A DNA stretch of 44,208 nt. It comes from an uncultured Eubacterium sp. Its GTDB lineage: Bacteria > Bacillota > Clostridia > Lachnospirales > Lachnospiraceae. Of the stretch, positions 15,714-24,138 are shown one piece after another; position 1 is the stretch's first letter, and the number at the start of each line of letters is the position of its first letter. The notes below the pieces were generated by a model. The model saw only the letters and a program-made list of their open reading frames with translations. It ran no database searches and was not told where the DNA came from. The stretch lies in assembly GCA_947088865.1 (NCBI GenBank), contig CAMUHY010000022.1, positions 1-44,208 of the forward strand, written 5' to 3'. The translations under genes and the position numbers were made by a program.

Positions 15714-16187
15714 TTACAAATTGCAGAGCATCAGATATTCTTCGCCCTTTTCTTCAACAATTTGAAATCCAACCTTCTTATACATTTCCACTGCAACATT
15801 CGCTTTCTGTACTGCAAGTGACGACTGGGTGTAGCCTCTTTGTTTCAATATACAAAGCATTTTCTTCATCATGGCAGTTCCAATGCCAAAGCCTCGATAT
15901 TCTTTATATAAAGAAATAGCAAAGGAAGGCGTTGTATCATTCAAATGTCCATAATCGTTCATAATACGAACCCAGACTGCTCCTACAATTTTTCCGTTCA
16001 CCTCTGCCACCAAACCGATATCATCTTTTTTCTTTCCAAAATCAGCTATATATACTTGCAATTCAGGCTGTTGAATAATAGATTTTGGTGGAGCGGCTAC
16101 TCCTTTTGGTATAAATATTGCCTCATACAAAAAATCTTCCAGCAAATAATATTCTTGTTCTTTTATTTCTCTAATCTGATAATTCAC
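15714..16187 (-). CDS. GNAT-family N-acetyltransferase
   Basis: A protein of about 157 residues. The acetyl-CoA site is visible as YKEYRGFGIGTAMMKKMLCI (motif A), after the strand NGKIVGAVWVRIM and before VQKANVAVEMYKKVGFQIVE (motif B). I chose the GTG at 16187 (MNYQIREI...), with AAAGGTG 6 nt upstream; an in-frame TTG at 16205 would overlap that site. The acceptor is unknown. It converges with the FlaR-like kinase gene, whose stop is only 11 nt away. Confidence 0.86.
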   Translation of the reverse strand: MNYQIREIKEQEYYLLEDFLYEAIFIPKGVAAPPKSIIQQPELQVYIADFGKKKDDIGLVAEVNGKIVGAVWVRIMNDYGHLNDTTPSFAISLYKEYRGFGIGTAMMKKMLCILKQRGYTQSSLAVQKANVAVEMYKKVGFQIVEEKGEEYLMLCNL

Positions 16188-16244
16188 GATATACACCTTT
16201 TTCAAAATTTGATATTTTTTATATATTTTATACGAATTAACGAT

Positions 16245-16721
16245 TTAACTTATTTCTTTTTTATGGCAAAGATGGATTCCAATATGCCCTATGCCTAATA
16301 TAACAACAGCTATGATAAGCCATTGATTTTTTCCATAAATCCCTAAAAGCAAAAATGCTATAACCGGCAATGTTGCTCCCGCAACAGGTATTCCTAATAA
16401 ACTTCTGTAAAAATCATTCATTGTTTTCTCGCTTTTAAAATATCGAATCCAATATATTTCATAAAGAATCATCAATAAAAATGCAATCAATAATATCCAT
16501 GTCCAACTAGAAATGGTATTGATATTGAAATCATAAAATATTAAGGAGATACATGTTACTAAGATTTCCCCAACTCGCTCAAAAAACAGTAATACTTTAT
16601 TTTCATTTTTCACATATTTATCGTAATCTTTTGGTTTATTTTTGCTCCAAATAATATTAGGTATCATTAACATTAGCAAAAATAAAAAACCTATATAAGA
16701 AAATCCAAAATGTAAATTCAT
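16245..16721 (-). CDS. Small integral membrane protein, unknown
   Basis: The 158-residue protein has about four hydrophobic segments (about 8-24, 48-64, 72-92 and 108-150). Charged loops include NKPKDYDKYVKNENK, and a cytoplasmic-looking HLCHKKEIS tail closes the protein. No family motif is recognised. GAGGAGAG lies directly before the ATG. It may share a transcript with the downstream GNAT gene, 57 nt away. Confidence 0.7.
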   Translation of the reverse strand: MNLHFGFSYIGFLFLLMLMIPNIIWSKNKPKDYDKYVKNENKVLLFFERVGEILVTCISLIFYDFNINTISSWTWILLIAFLLMILYEIYWIRYFKSEKTMNDFYRSLLGIPVAGATLPVIAFLLLGIYGKNQWLIIAVVILGIGHIGIHLCHKKEIS

Positions 16722-16756
16722 TATCTCTCCTCATTTATTCATATTATAATAAAATA

Positions 16757-16788
16757 GATACTCACAGCCAACTTTGCTATTTGCTTTC
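16757..16788 (+). repeat. Degenerate dispersed repeat copy
   Basis: GATACTCACAGCCAACTTTGC followed by TATTTGCTTT aligns with the 36606-36636 copy (GATATTTGCAATCGAACTTGC then TATTTGCTTC). It lies at the start of the 600-bp gap between the membrane protein and the hemerythrin gene. Confidence 0.45.
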
Positions 16789-16987
16789 TTTCATTTATTT
16801 CAATTCTTATCATTTATCATTCAACGTTTATCAAACAACTTCTCAAAAGCTTATTTTAATAAACATTATACATCATTTTTTTTAAATATAAAATAATTTT
16901 TTACTATTACAAAATATCATTATCCTTTTTGTGGAAAAATAAAGTAAATATGTGAAAATTTATCTTTAATAAGACTATTATTTTTGA

Positions 16988-16993
16988 TATAAT
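16988..16993 (+). promoter_or_regulatory. Putative promoter in the 600-bp gap before the hemerythrin gene
   Basis: TGATATAAT gives an extended -10 with TATAAT at 16988-16993; no strong -35 is evident. If used, the transcript would have a leader of about 330 nt, very A/T-rich and without a plausible gene, ending in the hairpin-bearing start region at 17288-17328. The rest of 16790-17280 holds nothing else I can support. Confidence 0.45.
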
Positions 16994-17287
16994 CAAAACG
17001 ATAGACGAATAGACTTCCATATAGTTTCATATGCTTCATTATAAATTATAAAAATTTTGTAAAAACAAAAAAATATACAATAATAAAAGTAATTGCTTAA
17101 AATTTTAAAAATCTAACCATCAAAATAAAAAAACATATAAAATATTACCGTTTTTACACCAATAAGCAATGTAGAAGTCTATAAAAATATAAATCAATAT
17201 AAAATAAAAGAAACTAGAAAAACAATGAAAATGAGTACAACCTAGTCTATCAAGAAAATATGAGGACTTCAAAAAATATTTAAAAGA

Positions 17288-17328
17288 AAGGAGAGGTCTA
17301 CTCGGCAAATTTTGAGTAGCAAAAGGAT
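17288..17328 (+). promoter_or_regulatory. Shine-Dalgarno / hairpin / start-codon leader element (copy 1)
   Basis: AAGGAGAGG (17288-17296) is separated from the ATG at 17329 by a stem CTACTC (17298-17303) / GAGTAG (17314-17319) with a 10-nt loop, GGCAAATTTT. Folding brings the strong ribosome site close to the start codon. The arrangement recurs upstream of argH (36661-36713), where CTACTCGGCA and ATTTTGAGTAGCA are conserved. A weaker AAAGG lies directly before the ATG here. Confidence 0.6.
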
Positions 17329-18705
17329 ATGGGAAATCAATTAATATGGGACAAACGGCATGATATTGGCGTGGATATTATTGACAAGGAACATCGAAAA
17401 CTGTTCCGTATTCTCAATAAGCTGTTCAATTTAGGTCAACAAGAGTTAAAAAGTCAGTGGGTTTGTCAGGAGGCTGTAAAATACTTTAAAGACCATGCAC
17501 TTCAGCATTTTAAGGATGAGGAAGATTATATGGCGTCCATTAACTATACAGGTTTTGAGATGCACAAGCGTATTCATACAAATTTTCGTGAAACTACGCT
17601 TCCTGCTCTTGAAAAAGAATTGGATTTAACAGGCTATTCTGAAAACCCAATCAATCATTTTCTTGGTGTATGTGCAGGATGGCTAATTGGACATACATTG
17701 ATAGAAGACCAAGCAATTGTAAACGGAGACGTTGTAAAACAATGGAAAAATCTTTTGCCGGAAGAAGAACAGGCAGTTATGGCACAGACTATTGTCAGTC
17801 AGCTACATACTATGTTTCAGTTGGATTCACAGCTTATCAGCAATTGTTATGGCGGCGAAAAATTTGGAAATGGAATCTACTATCGCTTAATTTACATCAC
17901 AAAAGAAAAAAAGAGATGGGAGTTTCTTCTCGTTTTTGAAGAACAGCTCATTAGCAGCACACTTAGCAATGTGATAGATACAAAATCAAAAGCTGTAAGT
18001 GTTATGTTGATGAACGTAACACGATATATAGCAAGACAGCTTGTAGAACATATCAAAGGACATTTTCCATCTTTAGAACAGTCCGAAGTAAAGGAAGAAC
18101 AATTGCTGACCTATGAGCAATTTCAAAAAGTATTTGAAAAACATAGTCCACAGTTTAGCTTGCTGTTTGATACTGGAAAAGGGTATTTTGCATATTGCAT
18201 GACTACTGTTGATATGCTCACAAACGGAGAAATCGGAAGCTCACTTATTACAGAAAACGCTATGGCAGAGGTTGAAAAATACCTGAATGAAAATAAAGCC
18301 CGGAAAAATGCCGCAAGCCAAAAAAAGAAAATACTTGTTGTAGACGATTCGGATTTTATACTAAAAATGATGCAGGAATTATTGAGTAATACATACGAAG
18401 TAATAACCGCAACTTCAGGTTTATCTGCCTTTAGAAGCATCACACTAAACAGACCAGACTTAATTTTATTAGATTATGAGATGCCTGTCTGCAAGGGCAG
18501 TCAAATATTGGAGATGATTCGTTCTGAGAACGATTTTGCAGATATTCCTGTTATCTTTTTAACGAGCAGAGTTGACAAAGAAAGCGTCAAAAGAGTTGTT
18601 GAACTCAAACCACAAGGATATTTGTCTAAATCTCTTTCACCAGAAATAATCAAAAAAGAAGTAGACCATTTCTTTGAAAAGAAAAATTGCGCTACTACTT
18701 CATAG
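17329..18705 (+). CDS. Bacteriohemerythrin fused to a response-regulator receiver
   Basis: This 458-residue protein starts with a complete hemerythrin domain (1-135). The di-iron ligands are His22, His60 and Glu64 (HxxxE), His79 and His83 (HxxxH), and His122 and Asp127 (HxxxxD). A middle region (about 160-310) is unassigned; segments FEEQLISSTLSNVID and LLFDTGKGYFAYCM suggest a CheX- or sensor-like fold. The C-terminal receiver (about 332-450) has VVDDSDF, LLDYEMP, LTSR and a conserved Lys in YLSKS. It lacks any DNA-binding or enzymatic output, so it is probably a soluble oxygen- or redox-responsive signalling protein. No kinase or chemotaxis gene is adjacent. Confidence 0.88.
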   Translation: MGNQLIWDKRHDIGVDIIDKEHRKLFRILNKLFNLGQQELKSQWVCQEAVKYFKDHALQHFKDEEDYMASINYTGFEMHKRIHTNFRETTLPALEKELDLTGYSENPINHFLGVCAGWLIGHTLIEDQAIVNGDVVKQWKNLLPEEEQAVMAQTIVSQLHTMFQLDSQLISNCYGGEKFGNGIYYRLIYITKEKKRWEFLLVFEEQLISSTLSNVIDTKSKAVSVMLMNVTRYIARQLVEHIKGHFPSLEQSEVKEEQLLTYEQFQKVFEKHSPQFSLLFDTGKGYFAYCMTTVDMLTNGEIGSSLITENAMAEVEKYLNENKARKNAASQKKKILVVDDSDFILKMMQELLSNTYEVITATSGLSAFRSITLNRPDLILLDYEMPVCKGSQILEMIRSENDFADIPVIFLTSRVDKESVKRVVELKPQGYLSKSLSPEIIKKEVDHFFEKKNCATTS

Positions 18706-18830
18706 ACAATATTTATCACTTATTTCATATATCTAAGAGACAGGAAGCCTTGTTAAAATCCTATTATTTTCATACTCTTAAATTTTATAATAAGAGATAG
18801 AAAATTATACTAAAATTTAAGGAGAAATAA

Positions 18831-19283
18831 ATGAAAATCTTAGAAATCAAGCAATCAACACCACCGCTGATAGAACAGCTACTATGTATATGGGAAAAGT
18901 CTGTCAAAGCAACACACCTGTTTTTATCAGAAGATGAAGTAAAAGATATTAAAAAATATATTCCTCAAGCTTTAAAGGATATTGCTCATTTGATAATTGC
19001 AGAAAATACAGACAAAATTCCTGTTGCGTTTATGGGAATTAAAGCTCAAAAACTTGAAATGTTGTTTATTACACCTGAAGAACAAGGAAAAGGACTAGGA
19101 AAAAAACTTATTCAATATGGGATTGAAAACTACTCAATCAATGAACTGACTGTTAATGAGCAAAACCCGCTTGCAAAAGGCTTTTATGAACATATGGGTT
19201 TTCATGTTTATACACGAACAGACCATGATGAGCAAGGTAATCCTTACCCTCTTTTATATATGAAATTAAAGAAACTTGATTAA
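18831..19283 (+). CDS. YjaB-like GNAT acetyltransferase
   Basis: A 150-residue GNAT enzyme. IWEKSVKATHLFLSEDE near the N-terminus, the LEMLFITPEEQGKGLGKKLI acetyl-CoA motif, ELTVNEQNPLAKGFYEHMGF and the closing GNPYPLLYMKL closely follow E. coli YjaB. The acceptor is unknown. AAGGAG lies 7 nt before the ATG. It stands alone with a terminator shared with the convergent gene cluster. Confidence 0.88.
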   Translation: MKILEIKQSTPPLIEQLLCIWEKSVKATHLFLSEDEVKDIKKYIPQALKDIAHLIIAENTDKIPVAFMGIKAQKLEMLFITPEEQGKGLGKKLIQYGIENYSINELTVNEQNPLAKGFYEHMGFHVYTRTDHDEQGNPYPLLYMKLKKLD

Positions 19284-19343
19284 TTATATGTGCTGCTTGA
19301 TTACATGTACAAAAATACTATCAATATCATAGAATCAATTATA

Positions 19344-19391
19344 AAACCGCTGCAACTTCTCCTCTACACAAGGATAACATTGCAGCGGTTT
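19344..19391. terminator. Bidirectional terminator
   Basis: AAACCGCTGCAA (19344-19355) pairs with TTGCAGCGGTTT (19380-19391) around a 24-nt loop, with A and T runs on either side. It lies between the YjaB-like gene and the last gene of the AAA+/cellulase cluster and suits both. Confidence 0.8.
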
Positions 19392-19406
19392 ATTGCTTTT
19401 CTTACT

Positions 19407-20057
19407 TTACTCTCTGATTAAAGTATACCGATTTCCATTGCCCACATCTGTTCCATTAAAATATGTCGTTCCATTTACATCATAGTGAACAGCATATGTA
19501 ATGCCACCACCGCCATCTCTTATTCCTAGCACTTGAATCTCTCCCGTAGCTGGAACAGTAAAAACTACGGGTTTATTTTTAATCATAAATGGCTCACATA
19601 TTGCGACACCATCAACTAAAACCTGCACATAGTCTCCATCTTCGGCTGCATAATCCCAAATATGTATCTTGTTCTCGTCAGACGGAGACGAATGCGTGAT
19701 AGTTACGTCTTGCCCCGCTAAGTTCTCATCTTTAGAAAGAATGCGAACACCGATAGGAAGTTGTGTAGAAATACGGTTTTCCAACGCTTGAATGGCTTGC
19801 TCTGATGTATTTACACTTGAAGACGTTGGCATAAAAAATATTGAAGCCACAAACAAGCCTGCTAACACTAATCCTGTTATTTTCAATTTTTTGTCGGCCT
19901 TCGTTTTTCCTTTCTTCTCTAGTGTAGGTTCTGTAACATCAACAGGCTGTTCGGATTCCACAGAAGACCGCAAAAGCTGCTCTTCTCTATTATTGGTATC
20001 AACGTTTGCTTTATTTGCTGTTCTGTCAGAAAACTGTTTTTGATTATTATTGCTCAT
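19407..20057 (-). CDS. Membrane-anchored protein with beta-rich exported domain
   Basis: A 216-residue protein. The hydrophilic, Asn/Gln-rich cytoplasmic N-terminus (1-70) is followed by one transmembrane helix (about 74-94, ITGLVLAGLFVASIFFMP). An exported domain (about 100-216) is rich in beta-forming segments, with the blocks IHIWDYAAEDGDYVQVLVDG, VFTVPATGEIQVLGIRDGGG and TTYFNGTDVGNGNRY. The domain looks like a conserved module but I cannot name it. The start overlaps the upstream membrane gene by 11 nt, so translation is coupled. It is the last gene of the cluster with the AAA+ giant and the cellulase. Confidence 0.75.
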   Translation of the reverse strand: MSNNNQKQFSDRTANKANVDTNNREEQLLRSSVESEQPVDVTEPTLEKKGKTKADKKLKITGLVLAGLFVASIFFMPTSSSVNTSEQAIQALENRISTQLPIGVRILSKDENLAGQDVTITHSSPSDENKIHIWDYAAEDGDYVQVLVDGVAICEPFMIKNKPVVFTVPATGEIQVLGIRDGGGGITYAVHYDVNGTTYFNGTDVGNGNRYTLIRE

Positions 20058-20496
20058 AATCTTCCCTCGCTATTCTCATTGGTTTCTTATGAAAAAAGAA
20101 GCACATTGCTATGCGGCAGACAATAATCTGAACAATCATCAGCACAAAAAAAAGCGTATGTCTTGTATCACTCTGTACTTGATAACCATAATTGAGTATC
20201 GCAATTCCTATGGAAAGAATCGTCACATTAGCAGTTAAAATGGTTATGTAAGGATATAACCAAGGGAGTTTGCGAAAACATTGTCTAAAAGCAGGAACCA
20301 ACATTGTTATTCCAAATATAAAACTAAAAATCAGCAGGAATGTAAAGCCAATTGGCTTTATTCCAAATCCAGAATCGATTATAGATGTAATATCGCTTGG
20401 TAATATTAGCAGCGTAAAAAGTAACATCAGCAACATCCAAATCACTACGCCAAAAAACCATAAAATGGCGGCAATATTTGAAATCCACCTTTTCAT
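20047..20496 (-). CDS. Four-helix membrane protein in the AAA+ cluster
   Basis: A 149-residue protein with four hydrophobic segments (about 8-32, 48-66, 76-98 and 105-135) and a basic HKKPMRIAREDYEQ tail. No family motif is recognised. Its ATG overlaps the AAA+ stop codon (TAATG) and GGAGG lies 10 nt upstream inside the AAA+ gene, so it is translationally coupled. It overlaps the next gene by 11 nt. The context suggests a membrane partner of the AAA+ protein. Confidence 0.75.
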   Translation of the reverse strand: MKRWISNIAAILWFFGVVIWMLLMLLFTLLILPSDITSIIDSGFGIKPIGFTFLLIFSFIFGITMLVPAFRQCFRKLPWLYPYITILTANVTILSIGIAILNYGYQVQSDTRHTLFFVLMIVQIIVCRIAMCFFFHKKPMRIAREDYEQ

Positions 20497-23400
20497 TATG
20501 CAGTTACCTCCTTAATATCCTTGTCAATAATTGTTGACAGTTCTGCCTTGCCTATTGTACTTGAACGACTAAGACGCATAGCTTGACTATTTAATGATTT
20601 CTCAAAAATATTTCTTACATAACGGCCATTGCCAAATTGCGGCTGCTTTTTGCCTTCTTCAAAGATTTCACCCAACAATGCTATTGCTTCAGAACTCAAC
20701 ACATATCCTTGCTCTTTATACATTTTTTCAGCAATGCTAAGCAATTCATCTGTTGAGTAATCTTCAAATTCAATAATATTTGGAAACCGAGATTTTAAGC
20801 CTGCATTCTTATTTAAAAAGTTGTGCATATCATCACAATATCCTGCAAGAATTACAACGAGCCGTTCCCTGTTATCATCCATCATCTTAACAAGCGTATC
20901 AATTGCTTCCTGCCCGAAATCATTATTGCCTCCCTGTGCTAATGCGTATGCTTCATCAATAAACAAAACACCATCAAGAGCGCTTTCAATAACTTCTCTG
21001 GTTTTTATTGCTGTTTGACCAACATAACCTGCCACTAATCCTGAACGGTCTGTTTCGACCAATTTATTTGTGGAGATGATACCCATATTAGAAAGCACAT
21101 TTGCCACAGTACGAGCCATCATTGTCTTACCAGTGCCAGGATTGCCCATAAAAATCATATGGAGAGTTTGCGTAGTACTAACTTTTAAACCATGCTTTTT
21201 GCGCTGTTCCTGAACCATTAACCTTGCATTGAGACTGCGAATATAGTTCTTGACAGACTCAAGACCAACAACTTTGCTCAACTCTGCCTCAAGATTGTAT
21301 GTATTTTCAACAGGTGATTCTGCTTCTATATCCTTTGCTATAATAACAGTCATTTCTTCAGCGCTTACTTCTGACAACGCAATACGAGAGGACTGATTTC
21401 TAATGATTTCATCAATATAATTGCGAACCATACGACCATTTCCTGAAGTAGCACTAGAATGACGTTTTAGGTCATATACTGCTTCTTTAAATGCCAAAAC
21501 GGCATCTTCTGAAAGACTGAAGCCCTTTTTAGAAATCATATTTTTACCAATTTCAAACAGTTCATCTGCCGAGTAATCTGGAAAATCAATTTTAAGTGGA
21601 AATCGAGATTCCAAACCAGAATTGGCTTTCATAAAGTCATTCATTTCTTTGCTATAACCAGCCAAGATAACAAGAATTTCCCCGCGATAATCCTCAATCA
21701 GTTTCACTAAAATATCAATACATTCCTGCCCAAAGGTGCTGCCGTCATTCGTTATCGCATAGGCCTCATCAATGAAAAGTACACCGCCTAATGCAGATTT
21801 AAACACTTCCTCCGTCTTCTTAGCAGTTTGCCCTACATATTCTGCAATAAGTCCGCTTTTATCCGTTTCAACCAAATGTCCCGATTTTAGCAACCCCATT
21901 GAATGAAACATATTTGCAACAACACGAGCCATTGTCGTTTTGCCAGTACCTGGATTTCCACTAAAAATCATATTCAACGACTGCGTTGTATCGACTTTTA
22001 AGGAGGCTTTTTTGCGCTTTTCTCTTGCAAGTATCACATTGTACTGTGTTCGCACAAAATCTTTTACATTTTCAAGACCAATAATTGCCGCCAGTTCTTC
22101 TTCAAGATTAAATGTTTTCTTTTGATGCAGTTCAAAGTCTTCCACCGTTAGCAATTCTAAATCTTGCGTATTATCTTTTGCGATTCTTTGCGATTGATTT
22201 AATATCGCTGCTTCAATCAAATTACGGGCAAGACGACCATTACCGCTATCATTCTTTCCCTTAATCTGCTTTCTTTCAAACACATCAAGCATAGGTGTAC
22301 GGCATTCTTCAGAAATGCGATACCCCTTGCTTTTGGCAGTTATTTTAGCGATTTCATACATTTCATCCGGTGTATAATCCTCAAAATCAATTACATTAGG
22401 GAATCTCGATTTCAAGCCAGGATTGGTTTTGAGAAACTCTGCCATCTCATCCGAATAACCTGCAAGGATAACAACAAGGTTATCCCTGTAATCCTCAATA
22501 CCTTTCACCAAAGCATCAATCGCTTCCAAACCAAAAACATCGTTTTTATCACGACACAGAGAATAGGCTTCATCAATAAACAGTACGCCGCCAATTGCAG
22601 ACGTAATCAATTCGGTCGTTAGTTTTGCCGTTTGACCAACATATTGTCCCACCATATCAGAACGGCTCACTTCTCTCAACTGCCCAGAACTAAGCACGCC
22701 TATGGCTTTCAAATATTTGGCTACAATGCGGGCAATCGTTGTTTTGCCAGTGCCAGGATTCCCCGTAAAAATCATGTGCATGGAAAGGTCTGCTGCCTTT
22801 AATCCCTTTGCAACCCTAAGTCTTTGAACCGTTAAGTTGTTCTCAAGATTAAGCACATACGCTTTAACGGCATTCAATCCAATAACATTGTCAAGTTCTT
22901 GTTTAACACTTTCCAGTGCTAAAGCATCATACTGTTTAATATAGCTATTAAGCAAGATTACCTCATCTTGAATATAGAGCTTGTAGCCATCCTCATATTT
23001 AAGTACAGCATTTTCATCTTTCTGTGTAGGCTTTTGAAGCCTATATTCTGCCAATGGCTTATAAATATATTCCTCAACCGCTTCGATTAAACCTTTTACC
23101 CCTTTGGTGGTATCATAACAATGTATAACCTTATCCATACAAGATGTATCCATCAATAAAACCATTTGAAGCTGTTTTTTTGTCTTGTTTATCAATTGGT
23201 TTAAAATACCTTCAACGACTTCTTGTAGCTCTGATTGGCTAAACTCATCAAGAACAATAATATCATTAATAAGTCGGGCAAATTCATTTCCCACATACTC
23301 TGTCACGTTCTTGGCAGAGCGGGTAGATGTGAAAATAAAATACTTGCCATTTGCATTCAATTCAGAAATGGAAGCCGTATTTAACATTCCTGTCGATTCC

Positions 23401-24110
23401 ACAAGCATATTATTGTGCAATACATATCGCTTTTGCAGACGATAGATTCCGCTTTTTATAAGCTGAAACACCATGTCCAAACATCGAAAATTCGCTTTAT
23501 CAATATTTTCAAAAACAATAACATCGGATTGAGTGTACAAAGCTTTATATAAATCGCTTAAAAATAATTCATCCTCAGAACTCGTTGGGTATCTCTCAAA
23601 ACCTACAACTGGAACCTCCAAATAGCGCAATACATGTCTTTGTCTCAGCAACATACATATATCGCGGATTGCTTTTACTTTACCGCGACTTTCGTTTCCA
23701 ATCAGCAAAATGGTATTTTTTGGTATCATAGGACGAACGCCCATCACAAAAGGACGCTTAAATGCCTGACACAAAGCCAAAATATTACTATGGGATGCTA
23801 TCCAACTTTGCCGAAGCTGCTGCTCAATACCCTCAAATCTTGTTTCTATTTTATCGGCGTTTATTGTAACGGAAGAAGTAGTAGATTCCACCTTAGACAC
23901 ACTTGCCCGACTTATAGGTGCAGAAGGGGGTTGTGTGCTTGCACCTCCATTGCTTTGTATTACTGTGTTGCCAATAATAGTATTGTTATTTGTATGCTTA
24001 CTATTTTCTTGTGCTTGTTTTTTTGCAATAAACCCTTCTTGCTTTACAGCATCAACAATTTGTATTTCAGGAAATAAAAAGCGCAAAATTGACTTAATGG
24101 ATAGTTTCAT
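20496..24110 (-). CDS. Giant triple CbbX/SpoVK-type AAA+ ATPase with degenerate N-terminal module
   Basis: A protein of about 1204 residues. After a low-complexity N-terminus comes a ClpB-like module (about 95-400) with a broken Walker A (LIGNESRGKVKA, no GKT) but an acidic DVIVFENID. Three successive CbxX/CfqX-type AAA+ domains follow, spaced about 270 residues. They have Walker A GNPGTGKT near 447, 714 and 984, Walker B VLFIDEAY in each, and SRFP arginine-finger segments. EccA and SpoVK carry one such module; three in tandem plus a dead fourth is unusual. I chose the ATG at 24110 because AGAGGAG lies 8 nt upstream. It follows the GH5 gene by 28 nt. A remodelling role for an envelope assembly is inference. 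Confidence 0.9.
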   Translation of the reverse strand: MKLSIKSILRFLFPEIQIVDAVKQEGFIAKKQAQENSKHTNNNTIIGNTVIQSNGGASTQPPSAPISRASVSKVESTTSSVTINADKIETRFEGIEQQLRQSWIASHSNILALCQAFKRPFVMGVRPMIPKNTILLIGNESRGKVKAIRDICMLLRQRHVLRYLEVPVVGFERYPTSSEDELFLSDLYKALYTQSDVIVFENIDKANFRCLDMVFQLIKSGIYRLQKRYVLHNNMLVESTGMLNTASISELNANGKYFIFTSTRSAKNVTEYVGNEFARLINDIIVLDEFSQSELQEVVEGILNQLINKTKKQLQMVLLMDTSCMDKVIHCYDTTKGVKGLIEAVEEYIYKPLAEYRLQKPTQKDENAVLKYEDGYKLYIQDEVILLNSYIKQYDALALESVKQELDNVIGLNAVKAYVLNLENNLTVQRLRVAKGLKAADLSMHMIFTGNPGTGKTTIARIVAKYLKAIGVLSSGQLREVSRSDMVGQYVGQTAKLTTELITSAIGGVLFIDEAYSLCRDKNDVFGLEAIDALVKGIEDYRDNLVVILAGYSDEMAEFLKTNPGLKSRFPNVIDFEDYTPDEMYEIAKITAKSKGYRISEECRTPMLDVFERKQIKGKNDSGNGRLARNLIEAAILNQSQRIAKDNTQDLELLTVEDFELHQKKTFNLEEELAAIIGLENVKDFVRTQYNVILAREKRKKASLKVDTTQSLNMIFSGNPGTGKTTMARVVANMFHSMGLLKSGHLVETDKSGLIAEYVGQTAKKTEEVFKSALGGVLFIDEAYAITNDGSTFGQECIDILVKLIEDYRGEILVILAGYSKEMNDFMKANSGLESRFPLKIDFPDYSADELFEIGKNMISKKGFSLSEDAVLAFKEAVYDLKRHSSATSGNGRMVRNYIDEIIRNQSSRIALSEVSAEEMTVIIAKDIEAESPVENTYNLEAELSKVVGLESVKNYIRSLNARLMVQEQRKKHGLKVSTTQTLHMIFMGNPGTGKTMMARTVANVLSNMGIISTNKLVETDRSGLVAGYVGQTAIKTREVIESALDGVLFIDEAYALAQGGNNDFGQEAIDTLVKMMDDNRERLVVILAGYCDDMHNFLNKNAGLKSRFPNIIEFEDYSTDELLSIAEKMYKEQGYVLSSEAIALLGEIFEEGKKQPQFGNGRYVRNIFEKSLNSQAMRLSRSSTIGKAELSTIIDKDIKEVTA

Positions 24111-24138
24111 TTTTGCAACTCCTCTCATTTAGAATGTA

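Noticed and set aside
17120-17308. 62-codon minus-strand frame in the hemerythrin leader
   Set aside because: It is Phe/Tyr-rich translation of A/T-rich noncoding DNA without a ribosome site.
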